Below, in pieces: positions 6,571-14,914 of a DNA stretch of 64,000 bases (the first letter of the stretch is position 1; each line of letters opens with the position of its first letter). This DNA comes from Bacillus sp. DTU_2020_1000418_1_SI_GHA_SEK_038 (GTDB taxonomy: Bacteria > Bacillota > Bacilli > Bacillales > Cytobacillaceae). Below the pieces are notes generated by a model. That model was not told the DNA's origin. It made no database searches and saw nothing but the letters and a program-made list of their open reading frames with translations. Where the stretch lies: the NCBI RefSeq assembly GCF_032341175.1, contig NZ_CP135435.1, forward strand, positions 2,790,001-2,854,000. The letters run 5' to 3'. Position numbers and translations under genes: made by a program.

Positions 6571-9126
6571 ATGTCAGAAAAATATCAATCGAGAGAGGAG
6601 CGCCGTAAACAGCAAGCTTCCAAATCAAATAACAAAGGAAAGAAACCGGCAAATAGCCTATTTAAACGTATCTTCCTAACACTAATTGCACTTGGTATTG
6701 TAGGAATGCTTGTTGGAGCTGGAACCTTTGCTTTTATGGTAAAGGACGCACCTAAACTTGATGAACAACAATTAAGGGATCCTATTCCTTCAAAATTATT
6801 AGATAAAGACAATAATCTTATTACGGAAATTGGCTCTGAACGACGAGAATATGTTGAATATGAGGATATTCCTAAATTAGTGGAAGACGCCTTCCTTGCA
6901 ACAGAGGATGTCCGGTTCTATAAGCACCATGGAATGGACTTAAAGCGTTTAGCCGGGGCAGTTCTGGCAAACTTTACCCGCGGTTTTGGTTCAGAAGGCG
7001 CCAGTACCATTACCCAGCAGGTAGTGAAAAATTCTTTTCTAAATAATAATAAAACATTAAGCAGAAAAGCTCAGGAAGCATGGCTGGCCTTTCAGCTTGA
7101 GCGTAAATATACGAAGCAAGAAATATTTGAGATGTATGTTAATAAGATCTGGATGGAAAATCGCAGTCATGGGGTTTTAACAGCTTCTCAAGTTTACTTT
7201 GGAAAGAACCTTGATGAACTTACACTTCCCGAAGCTGCTTTGCTTGCAGGCTTGCCGCAAAGTCCGGCAAACTATAATCCTTTTAAACATCCAGACCGGG
7301 CAGAAAAAAGAAGGAATATCGTTCTTTCCCTAATGAATCAGCATGGCTTCATTTCAAAAGAGGAAATGGAAGCAGCAAAGGCAGTATCTGTTGAATCCTC
7401 ACTCGTTCCCGAAGAGGAAAGAAAACAAAACGATTCTCCTTATGATTCCTTTGTGGATATCGTAATTGACGAGGTTCAGAAAAAGTATCCTGATCTTGAC
7501 ATTTCTTCGGATGGCTTAACGATTTATACAACATTAGATACAAATGCACAGGATTATATGGAAAAAATGTTAAATACAAATGAAATTATTGATTTCCCAG
7601 ATGAGGAATTCCAAGCCGGGATTACTTTGCTTGATACTAAAACTGGTGAAATTCGAGCTATTGGCGGCGGAAGAAATCTTAAAGTAAAGCGTGGGTTTAA
7701 TTTTGCCCAAGATACGAAGAGACATGCCGGATCCACGTTTAAGCCAATTATTGATTATGGGCCAGCCATTGAATATTTAAAATGGGGCACCTTCTATACT
7801 CTTGACGATAAACCATACACTTATTCAAATGGGACGAAAATAAATAACTGGGACCGAAAGCATATGGGTCCGATGTCAGCGCGTGAGGCTTTAGCACGTT
7901 CAAGAAATATTCCCGCCCTGCAAACATTACAGGCGGTTGGACTTGATAAAGCAAAACAATTTGCTAATAGCATCGGATTTGATATAAAGGAAGTTTTCGA
8001 ATCGTATTCCATTGGTGCATACGAGGTTTCACCGATGCAAATGGCTGGAGCATACAGTGCATTTGGCAATAACGGCATTTACACTGAACCTCATTCCATC
8101 ACGGCCATTGAAATGCGTGATGGTTCAAAGATTGATGTAGCTCCAGATTCAAAACCAGTCATGAAGGATTACACTGCCTTTATGATTTCAGATATGCTTA
8201 GAAGTGTTATGAAAGATTCTTATGGAACGGGTAAATTAGCTAATATTTCAAACCTTCATGTTGCAGGTAAAACAGGTACAACTAATTACACTCCACAAGA
8301 AATAAAGGATTGGGATATTCAAAATGGAGGCATTCCAGATGCATGGTTTGCCGGATATACGACCAACTATACAGCTGCTGTGTGGACTGGTTATAAAGAA
8401 AAGAAAAACTCAATAGCTCCAAAGGATCAAAAGCTTGCTATGCTTCTTTTCAAAAATTTAATGGCGCATGTTTCTACAGGAGTAGAAACACCTGACTTCC
8501 CTGTTCCAAACAGTGTAGAAAAAGTTGCGATAGAAAAAGGCTCAATCCCAGCAAAGCTAGCAGGTGAATTTACACCAAAAGATCAAATCATATATGAGTA
8601 TGCGGTGAAAGGAAATGCACCAACAGAAGTATCCGAGAAATTCGATAAGCTTGATTCTCCTTCAAACCTAAACGCAGCTTATGATGAAATGGTCAATGAA
8701 ATACTATTAACTTGGGATTATCCAGAAGAAATAGAGAACGTTCAGTTTGAAGTGACTGCAGCATTAGACGATGGGGCAGACCAGCTATTACAGGTCATTA
8801 CTGAAAAAGGCATTAAGGTTGCTGCTCCAGTACCAGGCGGCATTTATCAGTTCAAGGTAACAGCAATCAGAGATGACCAAAGAAGTGACCCTGCTCTCGT
8901 AAAGGTTGAAATTCCTTTACCTGAAGTTGACGATGGTTATGGAGAAGATAATGGCCAAGGGTACGAGGATGGTCTTCCTGGCGATAATGGAACCGGGAAT
9001 GGCAATGGGCAAGGCAACGGTAACGGACAAGGAGATGGTGATGGAGACGGTGGTGATGATGACCAGTCTGACTCTAATCCTATAATCCCTCCAATTGTAA
9101 ATCCACCAGGAACTGGCGGACAGTAG
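6571..9126 (+). CDS. ponA: Bifunctional class A penicillin-binding protein 1
   Basis: An 851-residue peptidoglycan glycosyltransferase and DD-transpeptidase anchored in the cell membrane. A basic cytoplasmic tail and membrane helix (about 32-56) precede the GT51 domain with catalytic Glu112 (ATEDVRF) and the STITQQ motif. The transpeptidase domain has STFK (388-391), SRN (444-446) and KTGT (567-570). A fibronectin type III-like module (about 675-770) follows. The last 70 residues or so are a low-complexity Gly/Asn/Asp/Gln tail ending in a Pro-rich segment. Second gene of the recU operon, with an AGAAAGGATG site before the ATG. Confidence 0.96.
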   Translation: MSEKYQSREERRKQQASKSNNKGKKPANSLFKRIFLTLIALGIVGMLVGAGTFAFMVKDAPKLDEQQLRDPIPSKLLDKDNNLITEIGSERREYVEYEDIPKLVEDAFLATEDVRFYKHHGMDLKRLAGAVLANFTRGFGSEGASTITQQVVKNSFLNNNKTLSRKAQEAWLAFQLERKYTKQEIFEMYVNKIWMENRSHGVLTASQVYFGKNLDELTLPEAALLAGLPQSPANYNPFKHPDRAEKRRNIVLSLMNQHGFISKEEMEAAKAVSVESSLVPEEERKQNDSPYDSFVDIVIDEVQKKYPDLDISSDGLTIYTTLDTNAQDYMEKMLNTNEIIDFPDEEFQAGITLLDTKTGEIRAIGGGRNLKVKRGFNFAQDTKRHAGSTFKPIIDYGPAIEYLKWGTFYTLDDKPYTYSNGTKINNWDRKHMGPMSAREALARSRNIPALQTLQAVGLDKAKQFANSIGFDIKEVFESYSIGAYEVSPMQMAGAYSAFGNNGIYTEPHSITAIEMRDGSKIDVAPDSKPVMKDYTAFMISDMLRSVMKDSYGTGKLANISNLHVAGKTGTTNYTPQEIKDWDIQNGGIPDAWFAGYTTNYTAAVWTGYKEKKNSIAPKDQKLAMLLFKNLMAHVSTGVETPDFPVPNSVEKVAIEKGSIPAKLAGEFTPKDQIIYEYAVKGNAPTEVSEKFDKLDSPSNLNAAYDEMVNEILLTWDYPEEIENVQFEVTAALDDGADQLLQVITEKGIKVAAPVPGGIYQFKVTAIRDDQRSDPALVKVEIPLPEVDDGYGEDNGQGYEDGLPGDNGTGNGNGQGNGNGQGDGDGDGGDDDQSDSNPIIPPIVNPPGTGGQ

Positions 9127-9163
9127 GCTGGATTTTTTCTATCCGCGATTCCATTTAACTAAC

Positions 9164-9202
9164 AAAAAAAGCGTCCTAAGCTTAATGCTTAGACGCTTTT
9201 TT
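9164..9202. terminator. Bidirectional terminator between ponA and ypoC
   Basis: AAAAAAGCGTC / GACGCTTTTTT stem with an inner TAAGC/GCTTA extension. T runs occur on both strands. It stops ponA and the nth-ypoC transcript and overlaps the last codons of ypoC. Confidence 0.85.
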
Positions 9203-9706
9203 CATAACTTGTTGTTTCACATATTGTTTATTCATTTCACCTATTAGTTCTGTTAATTGAATAAAAGAGTGATATAAGGATGGTCTCTGCATAATAAATT
9301 CGAGCCGTTCTGATATATTGACAGGCTTAATAGCTAATTTACTTAAGTCCAAGCTGTTTGAAAGAACTACGGGAAGCCCATTTCCCCAATAAACGAATTC
9401 TAGTAAGAGGCTAATCCCTTTTTTCATGGGTGGCAGCACATGAATGATTTCCCGTTTGGCAAAAAGCGTTTCTAGTAATTCTTTTACCGATTGCCATTCC
9501 TTCATTATAGCAGGTATGCTTTCTTCCTGGATTTCCCATGGTTTTACTGCTTGTACCTCTGAAAAGTAGGCGGCCTCATAAAGAAAAGGCTTGGATGCAT
9601 TCATATATGTCAGTTCATCTTCTTCGACAATTAATTCCTTGCTCTCTGCAAAGAAAAATGGATGAACTAACTCTAAAGGAACTGATAGGGTTATCTCCTT
9701 GCTCAT
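9182..9706 (-). CDS. ypoC: YpoC family protein
   Basis: A 174-residue soluble protein at the position of B. subtilis ypoC. The start at 9706 (MSKEITLSVPLEL) overlaps the nth stop codon as ATGA, and GGGGA precedes it; a longer in-frame reading would lie wholly inside nth. No known catalytic motif; mostly alpha-helical with a basic C-terminus. Conserved next to nth and dnaD in Bacillaceae, role unknown. Confidence 0.75.
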   Translation of the reverse strand: MSKEITLSVPLELVHPFFFAESKELIVEEDELTYMNASKPFLYEAAYFSEVQAVKPWEIQEESIPAIMKEWQSVKELLETLFAKREIIHVLPPMKKGISLLLEFVYWGNGLPVVLSNSLDLSKLAIKPVNISERLEFIMQRPSLYHSFIQLTELIGEMNKQYVKQQVMKKASKH

Positions 9707-10371
9707 TCCCCTAGCTTCCCCTTCATTCTTTTTTTTCCTTCTCTGCATATTTCCAGTAACGGGCAACTCTCACATTGAGGATTTTGTGCTTTACAGTGGT
9801 ATCTTCCGAAGAAAATCATCCGATGATGCGTAACAGACCATTCATCCATCGGAACCTTCCTCATCAATGTTTTTTCTACTTCTAACACGGAATCTTTCCA
9901 ACGGCAAATAGCTAATCTCTTACTTACCCGTTCAACATGTGTGTCAACCGCAATCGCTGGAACATCAAATGCAACTGAGACGACTACATTTGCTGTTTTC
10001 CTGCCGACTCCCGGAAGCTTAGTCAGTTCATCCCGATCACGGGGTACAACCCCATTGTACTCATCCAATAACATCCTGCACAGCTTTTGAATATTTTTAG
10101 CCTTGTTTCTGTAAAGACCAATTGATCTAATATCGTTTTGCAGCTCCTCCAAAGATACATTTAAATAATCTTCAGGAGTTTTATATTTCTGAAATAAATT
10201 CTTGGTTACTTTATTGACAAGCACATCTGTGCACTGTGCAGATAATGCAACTGCAATGACAAGTTCAAATGGGTTTGAATGGTTAAGTTCACAGTGTGCA
10301 TCTGGAAACATCTTGCCCATCTCATCAAGGCAGAGTCTTATTTGACTATTATTCAACAACTTTCTCACCAC
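9703..10371 (-). CDS. nth: Endonuclease III (DNA glycosylase/AP lyase)
   Basis: A 222-residue base-excision repair enzyme removing oxidised pyrimidines. The helix-hairpin-helix LPGVGRKTANVV carries the catalytic Lys125, and Asp143 lies in AVDTHVERV. A complete [4Fe-4S] motif of four cysteines (193, 200, 203, 209) has the canonical 6-2-5 spacing. Lies 18 bp downstream of dnaD and overlaps ypoC by 4 bp, so dnaD-nth-ypoC form one operon, as in B. subtilis. Confidence 0.96.
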   Translation of the reverse strand: MVRKLLNNSQIRLCLDEMGKMFPDAHCELNHSNPFELVIAVALSAQCTDVLVNKVTKNLFQKYKTPEDYLNVSLEELQNDIRSIGLYRNKAKNIQKLCRMLLDEYNGVVPRDRDELTKLPGVGRKTANVVVSVAFDVPAIAVDTHVERVSKRLAICRWKDSVLEVEKTLMRKVPMDEWSVTHHRMIFFGRYHCKAQNPQCESCPLLEICREGKKRMKGKLGE

Positions 10372-10389
10372 TTTATTTTTTCTACAATA

Positions 10390-11097
10390 TTATTGCTCTA
10401 GCCAATTATAAAAAGGAATGGTTTTTCCAGGCTGTTCAGAAGCTTCGTTAAGCTTTCCTCTTTGTTGCTGGTTTTGTCTGAACTTTTTCCCGTAGCTCTT
10501 TGCCTGTTCAATCGTTTTTATTCCATTCTTTTTCCATTCGAATAAAATTCTATCGATATAACGGAAATTTAATTTACCCGAAATAACCGCTTCTCGAAGT
10601 GCAGCTTTAATAATATGGGGATCATGGCGGTCATCATCCATCCACAGTGCAAGTGTTTCACATTCAAATGGAGACAATGGGCGGCCAAATTCTTGTTCAA
10701 AGCATGTATATAAATCTGTCTCACTCTGCTGTGATATCCGGGCTGATTCCAGCTTTTCTTTCATTAGAAAATGTTCAACAAGCTTTTCCCATAATGGGTC
10801 AATATTATACATTTCATAACGAATTCCATCGGAGGTATAATTATCTTTAATTTCAATATAACCTTTTTGAATGAGCCTTCTTAAAATTGCTGTACATTCT
10901 GAAACGGAGATCGTCATACTAGAAGATATTTCTACTGGAGTAGGAAACGAATTTCCTTTCTCTATATAGGAGATCACATGCAAAATTAATACTACATCAT
11001 GTTCATTTAAATTCATTTCTTTATAATGGGTTAATAAAACTCCAGGTATAGTAATATTTCCTTCCTGGAGCCACTTTAATATACTCGTTTTCGACAT
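10390..11097 (-). CDS. dnaD: DNA replication initiation protein DnaD
   Basis: A 235-residue primosomal protein that helps load the replicative helicase at oriC and at PriA-dependent restart sites. An N-terminal winged-helix region (about 1-100) is followed by the C-terminal DnaD/DnaB DNA-binding domain with the FGRPLSPFECETL segment and the YIDRILFEWKKNG motif (YxxxIxxxW type). GGAGGTG lies 6 bases before the ATG at 11097 and rules out an in-frame ATG 15 bases upstream. First gene of the dnaD-nth-ypoC operon. Confidence 0.93.
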   Translation of the reverse strand: MSKTSILKWLQEGNITIPGVLLTHYKEMNLNEHDVVLILHVISYIEKGNSFPTPVEISSSMTISVSECTAILRRLIQKGYIEIKDNYTSDGIRYEMYNIDPLWEKLVEHFLMKEKLESARISQQSETDLYTCFEQEFGRPLSPFECETLALWMDDDRHDPHIIKAALREAVISGKLNFRYIDRILFEWKKNGIKTIEQAKSYGKKFRQNQQQRGKLNEASEQPGKTIPFYNWLEQ

Positions 11098-11262
11098 CCC
11101 TGACACCTCCATATCAGTATATCATGAACTTTCTCTTAGAAGTAAGGAGAATAACAGGTAACTTTTCTTTCCAAAACTTCCTTGACAGTCACTGATAAAT
11201 TCTGGCATTTTTAAATTAAATAGAAGAACCGCCTTTGCGACGATTCCTCTAATAATAAAAAA

Positions 11263-12558
11263 TTATGGATATAAACGATTTAACAGACGCGGGAATGGAA
11301 TGGTTTCGCGTACGTGTTCCACTCCGCTAATCCAGGCTACTGTTCTTTCTAGTCCAAGCCCAAACCCAGAGTGAGGAACTGAACCATATTCACGAAGCTC
11401 TAGATACCATTTGTAAGTATCCATATCTAAATTATTTTCCTCTAAACGCTGTTTCATTAAATCATAATCATGAATACGCTCTGAACCGCCAATAATCTCT
11501 CCATAACCTTCCGGTGCAATTAAGTCTGCACATAGAACAACTTCCTCCCTATTCGGATCAGGCTGCATGTAGAATGCTTTAAGGGAAGTTGGATAATGGG
11601 TAATAAAAACTGGCTTATCATAGCTTTCAGCAATCGCTGTTTCATGAGGAGCACCAAGGTCATCTCCCCACTCGACATCATCAAAGCCCTTTTCATGTAA
11701 AAACTTAATCGCTTCATCATAAGTAATACGTGGGAATGGTGCCTTAATATTCTCTAGTTTAGACATATCTCGGCCTAGAGTTTTTAATTCCAATTCGCAA
11801 TTTTTTAAGACAGATTGAACAATATAAGATACATATTCCTCTTGAACCTTTAAATTATCTTCATGGTCATAGAAAGCCATCTCAGGCTCAATCATCCAGA
11901 ACTCAATTAAATGGCGGCGAGTTTTAGACTTTTCTGCACGGAAAGTTGGACCGAAAGAGAATACCTTTCCAAGTGCCATTGCCGCTGCTTCTAAATGTAA
12001 TTGCCCGCTCTGTGATAAATAAGCATCTTCATCGAAATATTTAGTTGCAAATAATTCTGATCCGCCTTCAGCCGAGCTTCCCGTTAAAATTGGAGGATCA
12101 ACTTTGACGAATCCTTCATTATTAAAAAATTCATATGTTGCGCGAATAATTTCATTTCTAATTTTCATGATTGCATGCTGGCGGCGAGAACGAAGCCATA
12201 AATGACGATGATCCATTAAAAATTCCGTTCCATGCTCTTTCGGAGTAATTGGATAATCGACTGCTGCTTGGATTACTTCTAATCCCGTTACAAGCATTTC
12301 ATATCCAAATGGTGAACGCTCGTCTTTTTGGATTTTTCCAGTTATGTAAATAGATGATTCTTGAGTTACAGATTTTGCCCCTTGAAAAACTTCTTCCGGA
12401 ACATCCGTTTTCACCACAACACCTTGGATGAATCCTGTTCCATCACGAAGCTGTAGGAAAGCAATCTTTCCGCTTGAACGTTTATTTGCAACCCAAGCGC
12501 CAATTTTCACTTCTTGATCAACATATTTGTATACTTCTGATATAGTTGTTTTTATCAA
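11263..12558 (-). CDS. asnS: Asparaginyl-tRNA synthetase
   Basis: A 431-residue class II synthetase charging tRNA-Asn. An N-terminal OB-fold anticodon-binding domain (about 12-100, [14 protein letters not shown]) precedes the catalytic core with motif 2 ([11 protein letters not shown]) and motif 3 ([12 protein letters not shown]). The start is TTG at 12558, giving MIKTTISEV as in other Bacillus AsnS, because GGAGGG lies 7 bases upstream. An in-frame TTG 15 bases further up overlaps that site. A structured repeat separates it from aspB. I see no T-box leader. Confidence 0.96.
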   Translation of the reverse strand: MIKTTISEVYKYVDQEVKIGAWVANKRSSGKIAFLQLRDGTGFIQGVVVKTDVPEEVFQGAKSVTQESSIYITGKIQKDERSPFGYEMLVTGLEVIQAAVDYPITPKEHGTEFLMDHRHLWLRSRRQHAIMKIRNEIIRATYEFFNNEGFVKVDPPILTGSSAEGGSELFATKYFDEDAYLSQSGQLHLEAAAMALGKVFSFGPTFRAEKSKTRRHLIEFWMIEPEMAFYDHEDNLKVQEEYVSYIVQSVLKNCELELKTLGRDMSKLENIKAPFPRITYDEAIKFLHEKGFDDVEWGDDLGAPHETAIAESYDKPVFITHYPTSLKAFYMQPDPNREEVVLCADLIAPEGYGEIIGGSERIHDYDLMKQRLEENNLDMDTYKWYLELREYGSVPHSGFGLGLERTVAWISGVEHVRETIPFPRLLNRLYP

Positions 12559-12638
12559 TGATATTCCCTCCAAAAACTAACAAATCACTTTTGCATCCTA
12601 TCTATTATACCTTTTTAGCTGTGGGACAAGCAACTAAG

Positions 12639-12760
12639 AAAAGCGGATGCACCTTGGTCAGCCCCGACAAGCATAAGACAAGCTGGCAGGAAGGTTGTTC
12701 TTTTAACCTTCTTGACAGATTGGCTTATGACCTCGAGGGGCTAGGTGCAGGAGCTAGACA
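12639..12760 (+). repeat. Structured intergenic repeat, copy A
   Basis: Core form, about 120 bp, between aspB and asnS. Outer arms GCACC / GGTGC replace the GCGCC / GGCGC of other copies, and CATAAG / CTTATG replaces CACAAG / CTTGTG, so pairing is kept by paired changes. Contains the family signature GACCTCGAGGGG. The strand given is the arbitrary family orientation with AAAGCGGA at the left. Confidence 0.85.
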
Positions 12761-12769
12761 CTAAGGAAA

Positions 12770-12795
12770 GCGGCAGCTGTGATACTAGCTGCCGC
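12770..12795 (-). terminator. Hairpin downstream of aspB
   Basis: GCGGCAGCT / AGCTGCCGC perfect stem ten bases after the aspB stop codon on the minus strand. The T tract after it is short, so termination efficiency is uncertain. Confidence 0.5.
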
Positions 12796-12805
12796 CGCCT
12801 TATTG

Positions 12806-13996
12806 TTATTTTATTTTCTTTTCAACAAATTGATGGATTCGTTCTACAGCCTTCTCCAGTAAATCTAAAGAAGTCGCATACGATAAACGAATATTATCTG
12901 GAGCACCAAAGCCAGATCCAGGAATTACAGCAACCATTGCTTCTTCAAGCAGCGCTTGTGAGAAATCGTCAACGTTAGCAAAACCCGTTAATTCAGCTGC
13001 TTGCTTAACATTAGGGAAAAGGTAAAAAGCACCTTGTGGTTTAATGCAGGTAAAGCCAGGAATTGCGATCAGCTTATCGAAAATAATATTTAAGCGTTGT
13101 TCAAATGCCTTTTGCATTTCTGAAAGCATCTCTTGTGATCCAGCATATGCAGCAATTGCTCCATATTGTGCAGTTGTTGTTGGATTCGATGTACTATGGC
13201 TCGCAAGATTTGTCATGGCTTTAATTATTTCCTTATTTCCTGCCGCATATCCAATTCTCCAGCCTGTCATAGAATGAGACTTAGATACACCGTTCACAAG
13301 AATGGTTTGTTCTTTAAGCTCTGGTGAAAGCTGAGCAATGGAAACATGCTTATTGTTTCCGTACACTAACTTTTCATAAATTTCATCTGAAACGATTAGA
13401 ATATTATGCTTCAAACAAACCTCGCCTAATGCCTTTAACTCTTCTTCAGAATAAAGCATACCAGTCGGGTTACTTGGTGAATTAATAAGAACGGCTTTTG
13501 TCTTTTCAGATATTGCTTTCGCTAATTGTTCAGGCGTAATTTTGTACTCGTTTTCCTCTTTACCTTCAACGTAGACAGGAACACCATCTGCTAATTTTAC
13601 TTGTTCAGGATAGCTGACCCAGTATGGAGTAGGGATGATTACCTCGTCCCCTTCATCCAAAATAGCTTGAAATAATGTATAAAGTATATGCTTTGCACCG
13701 CTTCCAACGATAATTTGAGCGGCTTCATACTCGATTCCCTGATCTGCTTTAAACTTGTTTACGATCTCTTTTTTCAATGCAGGAAGACCTGCAGATGGAG
13801 TGTATTTTGTGTGTCCTTCATTCATCGATTTAACTGCGGCATCAATAATATGCTGCGGTGTATTAAAGTCAGGCTCTCCAGCTCCTAAGCCGATTACATC
13901 ATAGCCTTGTTCCTTCAACTCTTTTGCTTTTGCCGTAATAGCAAGTGTTGTCGATGGGGTTAATGCTTTTACTCTTTGTGCTAATTGAAAGTTCAT
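12806..13996 (-). CDS. aspB: Aspartate aminotransferase (class I PLP enzyme)
   Basis: A 396-residue fold-type I aminotransferase interconverting aspartate and oxaloacetate with glutamate/2-oxoglutarate. GAGEPDFNTP near the N-terminus, NSPSNPTG, SDEIYE, and the PLP lysine in VSKSHSMTGWR are all present. The start at 13996 (MNFQLAQRV) follows GGAGGA; an upstream in-frame GTG is part of this ribosome binding site. Distal gene of the ypmA-ypmB-aspB cluster, upstream of asnS, the B. subtilis order. Confidence 0.95.
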   Translation of the reverse strand: MNFQLAQRVKALTPSTTLAITAKAKELKEQGYDVIGLGAGEPDFNTPQHIIDAAVKSMNEGHTKYTPSAGLPALKKEIVNKFKADQGIEYEAAQIIVGSGAKHILYTLFQAILDEGDEVIIPTPYWVSYPEQVKLADGVPVYVEGKEENEYKITPEQLAKAISEKTKAVLINSPSNPTGMLYSEEELKALGEVCLKHNILIVSDEIYEKLVYGNNKHVSIAQLSPELKEQTILVNGVSKSHSMTGWRIGYAAGNKEIIKAMTNLASHSTSNPTTTAQYGAIAAYAGSQEMLSEMQKAFEQRLNIIFDKLIAIPGFTCIKPQGAFYLFPNVKQAAELTGFANVDDFSQALLEEAMVAVIPGSGFGAPDNIRLSYATSLDLLEKAVERIHQFVEKKIK

Positions 13997-14047
13997 TTCC
14001 TTTTCCTCCACTCAAATAATGGCATTTAAGAAGACTAAGAACTGGGA

Positions 14048-14530
14048 TCATAAATTCTCTATCTTCTTTAGCCACTCACCTGTTTTGAAATCAACATAAT
14101 AATAATTTATTAAATTCCCCTCTGTCCGGTAATAAATTTCCCATAACGGAATATTCTTTTCCATTCCGAGGCGAACGGAAATAATCTTTTTCGGGTTTTT
14201 TTCTTCTTTTAACTTATTAATTGCTTCCTGTTTGGAAACTCCATCTGTCACCTGTCTAACAATAATCTGTCCTTCTTTTTCAGGTACCCAGACGTAAATG
14301 CTTTTTCCAGCTCTATTTTTCCCTTTTATAACATAATAAGTTTCCAGTCCATGATAAAGTTGAAAATCTTCAGCCTTCGAAAGCCTTGTTTCTTTCATCG
14401 CTCTTTCAATGGCTTCTTTTTCAGCTGCCTTTACAGGCTCAACTGCATTTAAATAAACAATAATCCCAGACCCCAATATAATTGAAAATATCAATAAACT
14501 TATAATAATTATTTTTTTCACATTTGTCAC
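14048..14530 (-). CDS. ypmB: YpmB, membrane-anchored PepSY-like protein
   Basis: A 160-residue protein with one N-terminal membrane helix (about 5-27) and an extracytoplasmic domain of two repeated PepSY/DUF5590-type halves. VTDGVSKQEAINKLKEE is a typical motif, and the second half runs through IPLWEIYYR to FKTGEWLKK. The family is a Bacillus cell-envelope protein without assigned activity. Lies 6 bp after ypmA and 52 bp before aspB. Confidence 0.85.
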   Translation of the reverse strand: MTNVKKIIIISLLIFSIILGSGIIVYLNAVEPVKAAEKEAIERAMKETRLSKAEDFQLYHGLETYYVIKGKNRAGKSIYVWVPEKEGQIIVRQVTDGVSKQEAINKLKEEKNPKKIISVRLGMEKNIPLWEIYYRTEGNLINYYYVDFKTGEWLKKIENL

Positions 14531-14535
14531 TCTTC

Positions 14536-14706
14536 TTATGTACGATAAATCGAAAAAACAGCTTTATTTTGATCATCTTTATCAAGTGCCAGTCCAAACA
14601 TTAAATCTTTTTCCTTTAAAGTTCTGTTTAAAGCATCAACAACTTTATAGAGGTCAGGGCTAGCCTGAATTTTCACTGTAGATAAGACCTCAATTTTGCT
14701 TTCCAT
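14536..14706 (-). CDS. ypmA: YpmA family small protein (DUF4264)
   Basis: A 56-residue protein, MESKIEVLSTVKI at the start and FSIYRT at the end, matching YpmA/DUF4264. The ATG at 14706 follows GAGGAGGA; a reading nine codons longer has no ribosome binding site. It opens the ypmA-ypmB-aspB operon. Function unknown. Confidence 0.82.
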   Translation of the reverse strand: MESKIEVLSTVKIQASPDLYKVVDALNRTLKEKDLMFGLALDKDDQNKAVFSIYRT

Positions 14707-14773
14707 TCTGGAATTCCTCCTCAGGCAGTACAATATTTGTAACTAATACGCATGCAAATATAGGACAAGCTAT

Positions 14774-14836
14774 ATGTACGAAACAATTTTAACCTTTAAA
14801 TATCAGTATAACAGCTACATGTTATGGCTTGAATAA
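14774..14836 (+). other. Possible 20-codon peptide on the plus strand, opposite the ypmA promoter region
   Basis: ATG to TAA, MYETILTFKY and ten further residues, with a weak AGGA eight bases upstream. It is the only reading frame preceding an orphan plus-strand terminator hairpin at 14875. Could equally be chance. Confidence 0.2.
14805..14833 (-). promoter_or_regulatory. Candidate sigma-A promoter of ypmA-ypmB-aspB
   Basis: TTCAAG, 17-base spacer, TATACT on the minus strand, about 100 bp upstream of ypmA. The -10 box matches 5 of 6. Confidence 0.5.
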
Positions 14837-14874
14837 AAAATTCTATTATTTCTTCTAATCCACCAACGTCATTG

Positions 14875-14905
14875 GCTGCGCCTTACATGGGCGCAGCTCT
14901 TTTTT
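14875..14905 (+). terminator. Orphan terminator hairpin on the plus strand
   Basis: Perfect 8-bp stem GCTGCGCC / GGCGCAGC, then TCTTTTTT on the plus strand. The minus strand has no T run after it, so it does not stop dinG. No plus-strand gene is known upstream. Confidence 0.6.
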
Positions 14906-14914
14906 AGTAATTTA

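Noticed and set aside
11160..12640. T-box leader for asnS
   Set aside because: No GGTGG-type T-box sequence or leader terminator upstream of asnS; the only structure there is repeat copy A.
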